Below are positions 34,371-43,286 of a stretch of DNA of 64,000 nucleotides, piece by piece. Below the pieces are notes generated by a model. The model worked only from the letters and a program-made list of their open reading frames with translations, was not told the DNA's origin and did not search any database. The position numbers and the translations under genes were made by a program. The stretch comes from Phytohabitans flavus (lineage in GTDB: Bacteria; Actinomycetota; Actinomycetes; Mycobacteriales; Micromonosporaceae). The stretch spans positions 2,464,001 to 2,528,000 of the forward strand of contig NZ_AP022870.1 in assembly GCF_011764545.1 (NCBI RefSeq), given 5' to 3'. Position 1 is the stretch's first letter. Each line of letters begins with the position of its first letter.

Positions 34371-35104
34371 GCGGGATCATCGAGACGGCTGGGCTGAGCC
34401 GGTTCTATCCGGGTGACGGGGCACCGGTGCGGGCGGTCGACGGGGTGGACATGTCGGTGGCCGAGGGCGAGTCGGTGTCGGTCATGGGGCCGAGCGGCTG
34501 CGGCAAGTCGACACTCCTGCACCTGGTCGGCGGGCTGGAGCGGCCTACCGCGGGCACGGTCACGATCGCGGGGCAGCGGGTCGACGGGCTGTCCGAGGCG
34601 GCGTGGGCGCGGCTGCGGCGGCGCAGTGTCGGGTTCGTCTTCCAGGCGTTCCACCTTGTCGACGAGCTGTCCGCGGTGGAAAACGTCGAGCTGCCCGCGC
34701 TGCTCGTCGGCACCTCCCGGCGGGCCGCGCGGCGGCGGGCGATGGAGCTGCTGGAGCGGCTGGGCGTGGCGGACCGGGCGACACACCTGCCCGACCGGCT
34801 CTCCGGCGGTCAGCAGCAGCGGGTGGCGCTGGCTCGCGCCCTGGTCAACGAACCGGTGCTGGTGCTCGCCGACGAGCCGACCGGAAACCTCGACAGCCAC
34901 GCGACAGGTGAGATCCTGCGGCTCTTCGCCGGGCTGCGCGAGGCCCGGCAGACGCTGCTGCTGGTCACCCACGACCCGCGGGTTGCGGCCAGCGCCGACC
35001 GGCTGCTCACCATGCGTGACGGGCAGATCGTCGAGGACACCCGGCTCGACGGCGGGCTCCCGCGGCAGGCGGTCCTCGCCCAGATCGCCGGCTGGGAGGC
35101 GTAG
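34367..35104 (+). CDS. ABC transporter ATPase, MacB/LolD type
   Basis: 245 residues, ATG 34367. 'ALVNEPVLVLADEPTGNLDSHATGEILRLF' is the LolD/MacB signature region; Walker A 'MGPSGCGKSTLLHLVGGLERPTAGTV', signature 'RLSGGQQQRVALARAL', H-loop 'LLLVTHDPRVAA'. Works with the following FtsX-type permease, moving an amphiphile or peptide out of the membrane rather than importing it. Confidence 0.9.
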   Translation: MSGIIETAGLSRFYPGDGAPVRAVDGVDMSVAEGESVSVMGPSGCGKSTLLHLVGGLERPTAGTVTIAGQRVDGLSEAAWARLRRRSVGFVFQAFHLVDELSAVENVELPALLVGTSRRAARRRAMELLERLGVADRATHLPDRLSGGQQQRVALARALVNEPVLVLADEPTGNLDSHATGEILRLFAGLREARQTLLLVTHDPRVAASADRLLTMRDGQIVEDTRLDGGLPRQAVLAQIAGWEA

Positions 35105-35106
35105 CG

Positions 35107-36945
35107 GTGCGCGCCTTCGCCCTCATCGCCCGCCTGGCCTGGCGCAACCTGCGCCACCGGCCGGGCCAGGCGGTCATGCTGCTGCTGGCCCTCTGCCTGG
35201 CCACCACCACGCTCAGCCTGGCCCTCGCGGTCAACGGCGCCGGCGACCGCTCCTGGGAGCGGGTCTGGCGCGACACAAACGGTCCGCATGTGCAGAGCTT
35301 CTTCGGGTACGGGGCGGAGCGCACGCCGAGCGATGCCACGCTGGCCAAGGTGCGCGCCGACCTGGCCGCGCTCACCACCGCCCCGGGCGTGGTCGCCGCC
35401 AGCGGACCGTGGGACGCGATGGTCACCACCGGCGAGGTCGCCGGCGACCGCATGGACGTCGAGGTGCTGGTTCGCGACCCGGCGCCGGCCGCCGTCGGAC
35501 AGCCGCTGCTCACCGAGGGACAGTGGCTCGACGGGGGAGACGGGGTGGTCCTGGAGGAAGGGCTCGCCTCGACGATGCGCGTGCGGCTCGGCGACACCGT
35601 GACGGTCGCCGGCCAGGCGCTGCCCGTGCGCGGCGTCGCGATGACGTCCACGACCGGCCGCTTCCCGATGTACCAGCCGGGGCGGATCTGGGTCAACCAG
35701 CCCACCGGCGAGCGGATCCAGGCGGGCGGCGGCGTCGAGGCGTTCGCCTCCTCGGTCGAGCTGCGGCTCGCCCAGCCTGGCGACGCGGCGGCGTTCGTGG
35801 CGGCGCACGCCCCGCCCCCGCCACGGCGCGGCGAGTTCTTCTACGTTGGACTGTCCACATGGGAGCAGCTGCGGGACGGCTCGCACGACGACCTCTCCGC
35901 CTTCGCGATCGCGCTGGTCGGCATCGGTGTCCTGCTCGGGCTGCTGACCATCGCCACCGCCGCGGTCCTGGTGGCCAGCCGCATGGCAGCACAGATCCGC
36001 CAGGTCGGCACGCTCAAGGCGATCGGGGTCACGCCCGGTCAGGTGACGATGGTGCTGCTCGCCGAGTACCTGACCGTGGCCGGGCTCGCCGCGGCCGTCG
36101 GGCTCGCCGCCGGCCAGATGCTGACGCCGATGCTCGCCGGTGTCTCGCTCAGCCTCTACGGCTCTCCGCAGGCACCACCGGTCACGTGGGAGCGGGCGGC
36201 GCTGGTCGTCGCGGTCGCCGTCGCGGTGGTGCTCCTCGCCACGGTACGGCCGGCGTTGCGCGGTGCCCGGCGCAGCACGTTGCGCTCGCTCGCCACGAGC
36301 GCACGGCCGCCGCGCCGGTCCAGCCGCGTCGGCGGGCTCGCCAGCCGGCTCGGCCTGCCACTGCCGGTGGTACTCGGACTGCGTTCCGCCCTGCGCCGGC
36401 CCGGCCGGGTGCTCGCCAACGCCGCCGGCCTCACCCTCGGGGTGGCGATGGTCGTCATCGGCCTCGGGCTGGACCGCAGTGTCCACATCTTCATGACCGA
36501 GCAGACGCCCGACGAGGTCGAAGCGCCCGGCGCCGAGATCGTCGCCGAGGTCGTCGACCGGCTGGTCGCCGTCGTCTACGCGGGAGCCGGGCTGCTCCTG
36601 GCCCTCGCGGCGGTCAACGCCGTGGTCGTCGCGGTGTTCGCGGCCCGCGACAGCGCCCGCAACCACGCCATCCTGCGTACGGTCGGGGCGACGCCGCGCC
36701 AGACGATGGTCGCGTTCGTGGTCGCCCAGCTCGGCGGCTGCCTACTGGCCTGCGCGGCGGGCATCCCGCTCGGCGTGCTGCTCTTCAACCTGGTCGCCGA
36801 CGACGACCTGGCCCCGATCCGGCTCACGTTCGGCACGTACGCGGCGGTGGCGGTGATCGTCCCACTCGTGTACGCGGCGATCGTGGCGGTGCCCGCGCGC
36901 CTGTTCGGCAGCCGCCCGGTCACGCCGTCGCTGTCGTACCAGTGA
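35107..36945 (+). CDS. FtsX/MacB-type ABC transporter permease
   Basis: 612 residues, GTG 35107 right after the ATPase stop. Two FtsX-like halves are visible. The first has an N-terminal helix ('RLAWRNLRHRPGQAVMLLLALCLATTTLSLALAV'), a large extracellular MacB-PCD-like domain and three spans ('AIALVGIGVLLGLLTIATAAVLVASRMAAQIRQVGTLKAIGVTPGQV'). The second has 'LAAVNAVVVAVFAARDSARNHAILRTVGATPRQTMVAFVVAQL' near the C-terminus, but its extracellular domain is nearly absent. Component of the PadR-controlled exporter. Confidence 0.85.
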   Translation: MRAFALIARLAWRNLRHRPGQAVMLLLALCLATTTLSLALAVNGAGDRSWERVWRDTNGPHVQSFFGYGAERTPSDATLAKVRADLAALTTAPGVVAASGPWDAMVTTGEVAGDRMDVEVLVRDPAPAAVGQPLLTEGQWLDGGDGVVLEEGLASTMRVRLGDTVTVAGQALPVRGVAMTSTTGRFPMYQPGRIWVNQPTGERIQAGGGVEAFASSVELRLAQPGDAAAFVAAHAPPPPRRGEFFYVGLSTWEQLRDGSHDDLSAFAIALVGIGVLLGLLTIATAAVLVASRMAAQIRQVGTLKAIGVTPGQVTMVLLAEYLTVAGLAAAVGLAAGQMLTPMLAGVSLSLYGSPQAPPVTWERAALVVAVAVAVVLLATVRPALRGARRSTLRSLATSARPPRRSSRVGGLASRLGLPLPVVLGLRSALRRPGRVLANAAGLTLGVAMVVIGLGLDRSVHIFMTEQTPDEVEAPGAEIVAEVVDRLVAVVYAGAGLLLALAAVNAVVVAVFAARDSARNHAILRTVGATPRQTMVAFVVAQLGGCLLACAAGIPLGVLLFNLVADDDLAPIRLTFGTYAAVAVIVPLVYAAIVAVPARLFGSRPVTPSLSYQ

Positions 36946-36952
36946 CCAGGCC

Positions 36953-36988
36953 CCGGGGCCGAGCCGCGCCACGTCGGTTCGGCCCCGG
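36953..36988 (+). terminator. Hairpin after the FtsX-type permease
   Basis: Perfect 10-bp stem CCGGGGCCGA/TCGGCCCCGG, 8 bp after the stop codon; it closes the PadR-exporter operon. Confidence 0.7.
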
Positions 36989-37135
36989 AAGCTCGGCCGG
37001 CTGAGACCCCGGCCGGCCCGCCGGCCCCGGGGCGGGCGCGGTCAGCTCGGGCGGGCGCTGCCGGGTGGCGGCTGGCGTGCTCCTTCGGTCGGAGCTTGCT
37101 GGCCCCAGGGCTGCCGGCCCTCGGGGCCGCTGCGG

Positions 37136-37876
37136 TCAGCTCGGGCGGGCTGCTCCCGCGCGGCGCCAGGCGAGTAGGCCGAAGACGAGGCCGGCCAGGC
37201 CCGCGACAAGCCCGCCCAGGCCCGCGAACGTCGCCAGGCCGTCGCCGTCCTCGCCGGTGTCCTCTGTGGAGCCGGCGAGGTTGACGTTCGCGTTCGCCGC
37301 GGTCGACGCGCCCTCCGCCGGCGCCTTGGCCAGCTTCAGCACCGGCGCCGGGTGCTCCGGCTCCTCACCGCCGGCCGCCGACGGCTCCTCGATCCAGCGC
37401 ACGATCTCGTTGTTCGAATACGTTTGCAGCGCCTTGAACACGATCTTGTCCACCTCGGGCAGCGGCCCCGCCGACACCTCGAACTCCTGGAACTGCCCCG
37501 GCTTGACCTCGCTGCCCTGTGCGGCCGTCCAGGTGATCTTCAAGACCGCCTCGGTGATCTCCTCGCCGTGCGCCTTCAGCGGCGTGGCCGGCTTCCCCCG
37601 CTCCACCGTCGCGGTCCAGCCCGGCGTGGGCCGTACCGACACCGACGCGATCGCGGTCTCGGCCGGGATGTTCACCTCGACCTTGGTGGTGGAGGCGTTG
37701 TCGCGCTCGTTCGGCACCCGGAACGCCAGCTTCGCGTACCCGCCCTGGGTAGCCTCCCGCGGGTTCACCGTCACATGCGCGGACGCGGGACCCACCCCGA
37801 TCCCGACCGCCGCCACCGCGCCGGCCAGCACCGCCACGCCGAGCCCCGCCACGATCCGTGCTGCTGCTCGCATCAC
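37136..37876 (-). CDS. YcnI-like (DUF1775) copper-binding-type protein
   Basis: 246 residues. Signal peptide to 'GPASA', after which the mature N-terminus is 'HVTVNPREATQGGYAKLAFRVPNERDNASTTKVEVNIP', the N-terminal His brace region expected of YcnI/DUF1775. 'SVRPTPGWTATVERGKP', 'ITWTAAQGSEVKPGQFQEFEVSAGPLP' and 'NEIVRWIE' follow. C-terminus: low-complexity linker, one membrane span and Arg-rich tail, giving an anchored exported protein. The family binds Cu(II) in Bacillus. No CopC/CopD gene lies next to it here. Confidence 0.85.
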   Translation of the reverse strand: MMRAAARIVAGLGVAVLAGAVAAVGIGVGPASAHVTVNPREATQGGYAKLAFRVPNERDNASTTKVEVNIPAETAIASVSVRPTPGWTATVERGKPATPLKAHGEEITEAVLKITWTAAQGSEVKPGQFQEFEVSAGPLPEVDKIVFKALQTYSNNEIVRWIEEPSAAGGEEPEHPAPVLKLAKAPAEGASTAANANVNLAGSTEDTGEDGDGLATFAGLGGLVAGLAGLVFGLLAWRRAGAARPS

Positions 37877-38044
37877 CGCTCCTCATCCGTTCCGCCGGCG
37901 CCGTGCCGGCGCCGACAAGCACCGGATACCAAGTCGGGCGCGAAGGCCGAAAAGTTCCCGCCGCGCCGGTTTGGGATAGCCCTGGGCCGGGGCATGTAGG
38001 GTTGGGGCGGCGCGCCGGGAAGTCTGGTCGGCATTTGTGCTGGT

Positions 38045-39379
38045 GTGACCCCGGAAAGGCGACCCTTCATGGCTGTTCCGCGTGCCAAGCCGCGGCTTTT
38101 CCGGCTCGGATCGTGGGTCGAGGCGCGGCGGATGGCGGCGATCCTGCGCCAGGAGACGATCGGCGGCGCGCTGCTGCTCGGCGCCGCGCTCGTCGGCATT
38201 GTCTGGGCCAACACACCCTGGTCCGCCGGTTACGCGTCGCTGCGGGAGTACCAGCTCGGCCCGTCCGCCCTGCACCTCGACCTCAGCGTCGCGACCTGGG
38301 CGGCCGACGGCCTGCTGGCCATCTTCTTCTTCGTGGCCGGGCTGGAGCTCAAGCGCGAGTTCGTCGCCGGCGACCTGCGCGACCCACGGCGGGCGGCGGT
38401 ACCTGTCGCGGCGGCGATCGGTGGCGTGGCGGTACCCGCCATCCTGTACCTGCTCATCGCCGGAGGAGCCGGTGGCGACGCCACCCGCGGATGGGCGGTG
38501 CCCACCGCGACGGACATCGCGTTCGCCCTGGCGGTGCTCGCGGTCGTCGGCCGGCATCTGCCCAGCGCGCTGCGCACGTTCATGCTGACGCTGGCCGTGG
38601 TCGACGACCTCATCGCCATCCTGATCATCGCGGTCTTCTACACCACCGACCTCGATGTGCTCCCGCTGCTCGGTGCGCTCGTACCGCTCGCCGGGTTCGG
38701 CCTGCTCGTCCGGCGCCGGGTCCGGTCGTGGTGGTTGCTGCTGCCGCTCGCCGCCGCCACCTGGGTGCTGGTACACGAGTCAGGGGTGCACGCGACCGTG
38801 GCCGGGGTACTGCTGGCGTTCACGGTCCCGGTCGGGAGCAACGGCGACGGGCTCGCGGAGCGATTCGAGCACCGCTTCCGGCCGATCTCGGCGGGCGTGG
38901 CGGTACCCGTGTTCGCGTTCCTGACAGCCGGCGTGACCATCGGCGGCCTGGACGGCCTCGCGGACGCTCTCAGCGACCCGGCCGCGGTCGGCGTCGTCGC
39001 CGGGCTGATCGTCGGCAAGGCGATCGGCATCACGGCTGCGACATGGCTCGTCGCCCGGTTCACCAAGGCCAGCCTGGACGAGGGACTCCGCTGGGCGGAC
39101 GTGGTAGGGCTGGGGATGCTCGGCGGGATCGGGTTCACCGTGTCACTGCTGATCGGCGAACTCGCCTTCGGACCCGGCTCGCCCCGCGCCGAGCACGTGA
39201 CCGTCGCGGTGCTGGCCGGCTCGGTCGGGGCCGCCCTCCTGGCGACCGCTGTGCTCCGGCTCCGCGACCGCGCACACCGCCGCCTCCAGGAGGCCCAGGC
39301 CGCGGACGAGGACCACGACGGGGTACCGGACGCCTACCAAGCCGGCGCGGCCGACCGCAAGACCGGCGACGGGTTGTGA
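38045..39379 (+). CDS. nhaA: Na+/H+ antiporter NhaA
   Basis: 444 residues from GTG 38045 (ATG 38069 is an alternative). About 11-12 membrane spans. '[39 protein letters not shown]', '[51 protein letters not shown]' with the two essential aspartates (VVDDL, ~185), and '[21 protein letters not shown]'. The hydrophilic tail ends with 'DEDHDGVPD', resembling a calcium-binding thrombospondin-type loop; a regulatory use is only a guess. Exchanges Na+ for H+ in pH/salt homeostasis. Confidence 0.95.
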   Translation: MTPERRPFMAVPRAKPRLFRLGSWVEARRMAAILRQETIGGALLLGAALVGIVWANTPWSAGYASLREYQLGPSALHLDLSVATWAADGLLAIFFFVAGLELKREFVAGDLRDPRRAAVPVAAAIGGVAVPAILYLLIAGGAGGDATRGWAVPTATDIAFALAVLAVVGRHLPSALRTFMLTLAVVDDLIAILIIAVFYTTDLDVLPLLGALVPLAGFGLLVRRRVRSWWLLLPLAAATWVLVHESGVHATVAGVLLAFTVPVGSNGDGLAERFEHRFRPISAGVAVPVFAFLTAGVTIGGLDGLADALSDPAAVGVVAGLIVGKAIGITAATWLVARFTKASLDEGLRWADVVGLGMLGGIGFTVSLLIGELAFGPGSPRAEHVTVAVLAGSVGAALLATAVLRLRDRAHRRLQEAQAADEDHDGVPDAYQAGAADRKTGDGL

Positions 39380-39442
39380 AGCACGGACGGATCTCCGGCC
39401 TCCGGCATCGGGAGCCGCTCGTCGGGCTTTGAAGACGTATTT

Positions 39443-39596
39443 CCGCCAAGGAGCCTGTTGCAGAATCGCCAGATTCGCATGAAACAAGGGTCGCGTTGAC
39501 CCTCGTTGGCCGCCATTCGCCGGCCAACGGCCGACTCAGCCCTGTTTCCTCAACACACGCTGTCGTCGGGCCATTTTGCAACAGGCTCCAAGGCGG
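39443..39596. repeat. MITE-like palindromic element, copy 2
   Basis: Terminal inverted repeats of ~28 bp: CCGCCAAGGAGCCTGTTGCA at the left and its complement at the right (TGCAACAGGCTCCAAGGCGG). Interior matches copy 1 (713-893) in reverse orientation, including the GAGGGTCAACG and GCGAATCTGGCG words. It lies 63 bp after nhaA. The element's middle again folds into a GGCCGG hairpin. No coding capacity. Confidence 0.75.
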
Positions 39597-39746
39597 CTGC
39601 CAAGGCTGCCATGAGTCGCCACAAAGGGTCTTCTGGGGCAAGGTCGCCCTGCCGCTGGAGCGATACCGATCGCTAGGTTCTGAATCTGTAGGCCTGTCAG
39701 GGCTGGGGTATTGGGGCTTGTCCGGGTGATGCCGTTGGAAGCCTTT

Positions 39747-39773
39747 GCTCTGCTTCCCTATGGGAGGCAGAGC
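39747..39773. terminator. 12-bp hairpin upstream of the HNH gene
   Basis: GCTCTGCTTCCC with GGGAGGCAGAGC (one G-T pair), loop TAT. The 39597-39920 gap otherwise shows an AT-rich stretch at 39855-39915 that probably holds the promoter of the HNH gene; I see no other gene. Confidence 0.55.
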
Positions 39774-39920
39774 CCGGCCGTTTGTCGCCGCTCGTGCTGA
39801 CTCCAAGCCTCCCGTCGCCGCCAGGAACTCCGCCTCATTTCTCGCAAGATTGCAATTCGAATATTCCTAGATCGACGAATATAACTGGTGGTCTTGGTGT
39901 TGATGCGAGACAATTAACGG

Positions 39921-41177
39921 GTGTCCAGGGAGGCGTTAGAGCAGCTGCGCGAGGTAGCCAGTAAATGCGCTACCGCGTCGGTCTGGACCCTGGGCGATGA
40001 CGAGCTTGTCGATTCGCTGGACACGATCCACCAAGCGTTGCAAACGCTTACCGCAGCCCAGTTGCATTTGATCCGGGAGATCGACGGTCGCGGTCTGCCG
40101 ATCGCGCAGCACGCGTCCAGCATGGCGGTGTGGTTGCGGGAGCGTCACCGGATCAGCATCCACGCCGCGAAACGGCTGGCCGACCTCGCGAAGGCGGTTG
40201 ACGAGCGGCCGGCCCTCGACACCGCCCTGGTCGCGGGTGCGGTCAACGCGGAGCAGGCCACGGTCATCGCCACTGCGGTCCGGGACCTTCCCGCCGACCT
40301 CGGCCCTGATCTGGTTGATGAGGCGGAGGCGGTGCTGATCGGTCAGGCCGAGCAGTTCGAGCCCACCATCCTGCGCAAAGCTGGCCAGCGGATCCTCGCC
40401 CACGTCGCTCCCGAGATCGCCGACGCTCGCGATGCCGCCGCGTTGCAGCGGCAGGAAGCCCGCGCCTGGCAGACGCGGGCGTTTCAGCTCACCCGTCTCG
40501 GCGACGGACGCGTAAGGGTCACCGGCTGGCTGGACGAGGCCGGCGCCGCGAGCGTCAACGCGGCGTTGGATCCGTTGTGTGCGCCCCGCCATGACGACGA
40601 CGAGCCGCGCACGCCGGGACAGCGTCGGGCGGATGCGTTGGTCGAGGTGTGCGACCTGGCCACCCGGACGGAGCGGTTGCCGGACAATGGTGGGCAGCGG
40701 CCGCACGTGATGGTCACCGTTCCGTTCGAACTGCTAGAGCAGCAGTTCGGCGTTGGGGTGTTGGACACTGGTGGGCGGCTCAGCCCCACGCAGGTCCGCC
40801 AGTTGGCTTGTGACGCGCAGCTGATTCCGGCGTTGCTTGGCGGCGACGGGCAGGTCCTGGACCTGGGCCGGACGCGGCGGCTGATCAGCGGGTCGTTGCG
40901 GCGGGCGCTGGAGCTGCGTGACCGGGGATGTGCCTTCCCGGGCTGTGATCGGCCGCCGCGCTGGTGCGACGGGCACCACATCCAATCATGGGCCGACGGC
41001 GGACCTACCAGCCTGGACAACAGCGTGCTGTTGTGCGGCTACCACCACCGCATCATCCACCGTGGACACTGGACCATCCGGCTCCGCGTCGAGGACGGCA
41101 GGCCGGAGTTCATCCCACCCGCCTACGTCGACCCGCGGCAGCGACCCCGTCGAAACCCTTACCACCACCAGACGTGA
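39921..41177 (+). CDS. DUF222/13E12-type HNH endonuclease-domain protein
   Basis: 418 residues, GTG 39921. The N-terminal DUF222 helical domain ('LDTIHQALQTLTAAQLHLIREIDGRGLP', 'HRISIHAAKRLADLAKAVDERPALDTALVAGAVNAEQATVIATAV') is followed by a C-terminal HNH: 'ALELRDRGCAFPGCDRPPRWCDGHHIQSWADGGPTSLDNSVLLCGYHHRIIH', with the zinc cysteines and HH...N...H catalytic core. This multicopy actinobacterial family (REP13E12 in mycobacteria) is linked to mobile DNA; its biological substrate is unknown. Confidence 0.9.
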   Translation: MSREALEQLREVASKCATASVWTLGDDELVDSLDTIHQALQTLTAAQLHLIREIDGRGLPIAQHASSMAVWLRERHRISIHAAKRLADLAKAVDERPALDTALVAGAVNAEQATVIATAVRDLPADLGPDLVDEAEAVLIGQAEQFEPTILRKAGQRILAHVAPEIADARDAAALQRQEARAWQTRAFQLTRLGDGRVRVTGWLDEAGAASVNAALDPLCAPRHDDDEPRTPGQRRADALVEVCDLATRTERLPDNGGQRPHVMVTVPFELLEQQFGVGVLDTGGRLSPTQVRQLACDAQLIPALLGGDGQVLDLGRTRRLISGSLRRALELRDRGCAFPGCDRPPRWCDGHHIQSWADGGPTSLDNSVLLCGYHHRIIHRGHWTIRLRVEDGRPEFIPPAYVDPRQRPRRNPYHHQT

Positions 41178-41289
41178 TGGCCATAGGCTCGGGGAGCTTT
41201 CGGGGTTGAGGTAGGTGGGTCGGTCCACGATGCCGCGTCCGAGGGTTCGCTTTCTGCGGGTTTGTCCGCTTGGCTCAAGGTCATGCGTA

Positions 41290-41523
41290 CGGCGTCGGCG
41301 GCGGGCTCAAGCAGGCCACACGACTGCCCGCGGGATGACACCGGTCGAGCTGGCCGATGGCCAGTTGGCCAAGCTCAAAGCCCGACTCGAACTCGGGCCC
41401 GCGGCCGCTCCCGGCCGCGGATGGCGTAAACACCACCGTGCGCGAGGTCAGCGGCGGCGCCGGCAAGGCGACCACCTGGCCCCACGAGGCCACACCCCAG
41501 TTGTTCGCGTCAGCGCCAACTCT
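41290..41523 (+). pseudogene. IS630-type transposase remnant
   Basis: Two short pieces resemble IS630-family transposases: 'VELADGQLAKLKARLELGPAAAP' (41338-41406) and 'HLAPRGHTPVVRVSAN' (~41475-41522), which corresponds to the family motif 'TWARRGHTPVVRV'. The sequence between them is too short and out of register, and no DDE residues remain. No terminal inverted repeats were recognised. The 41178-41289 stretch shows nothing else that I can name. Confidence 0.5.
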
Positions 41524-42312
41524 TTAAACGAGCTCTCCCAGCTCTTCGCGGAGGCGGGCGAGGGTCCTGGTGAGTAGGCGGGAGACGTGCATCTGGGAGA
41601 CGCCGACGCGGTCGGCGATCTGCTGCTGGGTGAGGTTGTCGCAGTAGCGCAGCAGGATGATCCGGCGCTCCCGCTCCGGCAGAGTGGCGAGCGCCTTCAC
41701 CAGCGTGGTGCGGGCCTCCACGTTTTCGTAGCCGGGGTCGTCGGCGCCGAGCAGGTCGCCGAGGGCGGTGCTGTCGGGCTCGCCTGTGACCGGGGTGGAC
41801 AGTGAGGCGGCCTTGTACGCCCGGGCGCCCTCCATGCCCTCCAGCACGTCTTCCTCGCTGACTCCAAGGTGGACGGCGACCTGGGCGACCGTCGGCGAGC
41901 GACCCAGCTCCTGGGTCAGCACCGTGTTTGCCTCGTTGATCGCCAGCCGCAGCTCCTGTAGGCGGCGCGGCACCCGGACGGCCCAGGTGCGGTCTCGGAA
42001 GTGCCGCTTGATCTCACCGATGATCGTGGGCACCGCGAACCCGGCGAAGTCGGTCCCGTGCTCGGGGTCGAACCGGTCCACCGCCTTGATCAGCCCGAGT
42101 GTCGCGGTCTGCACCAGGTCGTCGTACGGCTCGCCGCGCTCCCGGAACCGACGGGCAAGGTGGTGGGCCAGCGGGAGCAGCAGCTCGATCGCGCGGTCGC
42201 GGACGCCCGCCCGGTCCGGATGGTCCTGTGGCATCGCCGCGAGGGTGGTGAGCAGCACGGTGGTGTCTTCCTCGACCCGACCGGTTGGCGTACGCATCGT
42301 CGACAGTGGCAT
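41524..42312 (-). CDS. SigB/SigF-family RNA polymerase sigma factor
   Basis: 262 residues, ATG 42312 behind GGGAGGAAGCCAG. All regions are visible. Region 2 is 'LAHHLARRFRERGEPYDDLVQTATLGLIKAVDRFDPEHGTDFAGFAVPTIIGEIKRHFRDRTWAVRVPRRLQEL'. Region 3 is 'INEANTVLTQELGRSPTVAQVAVHLGVSEEDVLEGM'. Region 4 is 'LPERERRIILLRYCDNLTQQQIADRVGVSQMHVSRLLTRTLARLREEL'. This is the stress/development SigB-SigF-SigG group. No anti-sigma or anti-anti-sigma gene is adjacent, so its control is elsewhere. Confidence 0.95.
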   Translation of the reverse strand: MPLSTMRTPTGRVEEDTTVLLTTLAAMPQDHPDRAGVRDRAIELLLPLAHHLARRFRERGEPYDDLVQTATLGLIKAVDRFDPEHGTDFAGFAVPTIIGEIKRHFRDRTWAVRVPRRLQELRLAINEANTVLTQELGRSPTVAQVAVHLGVSEEDVLEGMEGARAYKAASLSTPVTGEPDSTALGDLLGADDPGYENVEARTTLVKALATLPERERRIILLRYCDNLTQQQIADRVGVSQMHVSRLLTRTLARLREELGELV

Positions 42313-42527
42313 CTGGCTTCCTCCCCTGAGCCGTCGCTTACAAGGTCGTCGCTGTCACCCGGGCAGTCGGATGAACAGCTAGACAGAACATAGTCGATCG
42401 GCCACCAGAGCACCAGCCGTTCGTATGAGTAGATTACCAATCTATAGCGCCAGGATCGGACCTCTGCTGGCCAGACCCGCGGATAACGCGTGTACCGCGG
42501 CCGGTCCGATCTCTACTGTCGGAGCCG

Positions 42528-43286
42528 ATGACTATCGCGCATGACGTGGCCGGAAGCGGGCCCACCGTTGTCCTTCTGCACTCCACCGTCTGTGACCGGC
42601 GGATGTGGGATCCCCAGGTGCCGGCCCTCGTGGACGCCGGATACCGGACGGTCCGCGCCGACTTCCGGGGCTTCGGTGAGTCCCCGATGCCGGACCGGCC
42701 CTACAGCGACGCCCAGGACGTGGTCGACCTGCTGGACAGCCTCGGCGTCGAACGAGCCACGGTGGTCGCGGTCTCCGGCGGCGGCCGGGTCGGGCAGGAG
42801 GTGGCGGCCCGCTGGCCGGCGCGGGTGGCCGCGCTGATGCTGGTCAGCACCGCGCTGGGCGGGCACGAGCCGGGCGCCGAGCTGCGGGCGTTCGGCGAGC
42901 GGGAGGACGAGCTGCTTGAGGCGGGGGACGTGGCCGGCGCCACCGCGCTGAACGTGGCGACCTGGCTCGGCCCGTACGCGAGCGACGAGACCCGCGCGCG
43001 GGTGGGGCAGATGCAGCGGCACGCGTTCGAGGTACAGCTCGCGGGCGACCCGGACGTCGAGTCGCTCGGCGTGGAGTTCGACGTGTCGGACATCGTCGCG
43101 CCGACCCTGCTCGTCTCGGGGGCGCACGACCTGCCCGACTTCCGGGAGATCGCCGTCGAGCTGGCCGGCCGGCTGCCGCACGCCCGCCACGTCCCGCTCG
43201 ACTGGGCCGGGCACCTGCCCAGCCTGGAGCGGCCGGACGCGTTCAACACCCTGCTGATCGACTTCTTACGGGATGGCGATGGCTGA
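42528..43286 (+). CDS. Alpha/beta hydrolase
   Basis: 252 residues, ATG 42528. 'TVVLLHSTVCDRRMWDPQVPALVDAGYRTVRADFRGFGESP' has the oxyanion-hole HS/HG region. The nucleophile elbow is 'VVAVSGGGRVGQEVA', a deviant GxSxG in which the first Gly is Ala. Acid Asp in 'VSGAHDLPDF' and His in 'DWAGHLPSLERP' complete the triad. Resembles 3-oxoadipate enol-lactonase/esterase-type hydrolases. Overlaps the following methyltransferase gene by 14 bp. Confidence 0.85.
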   Translation: MTIAHDVAGSGPTVVLLHSTVCDRRMWDPQVPALVDAGYRTVRADFRGFGESPMPDRPYSDAQDVVDLLDSLGVERATVVAVSGGGRVGQEVAARWPARVAALMLVSTALGGHEPGAELRAFGEREDELLEAGDVAGATALNVATWLGPYASDETRARVGQMQRHAFEVQLAGDPDVESLGVEFDVSDIVAPTLLVSGAHDLPDFREIAVELAGRLPHARHVPLDWAGHLPSLERPDAFNTLLIDFLRDGDG

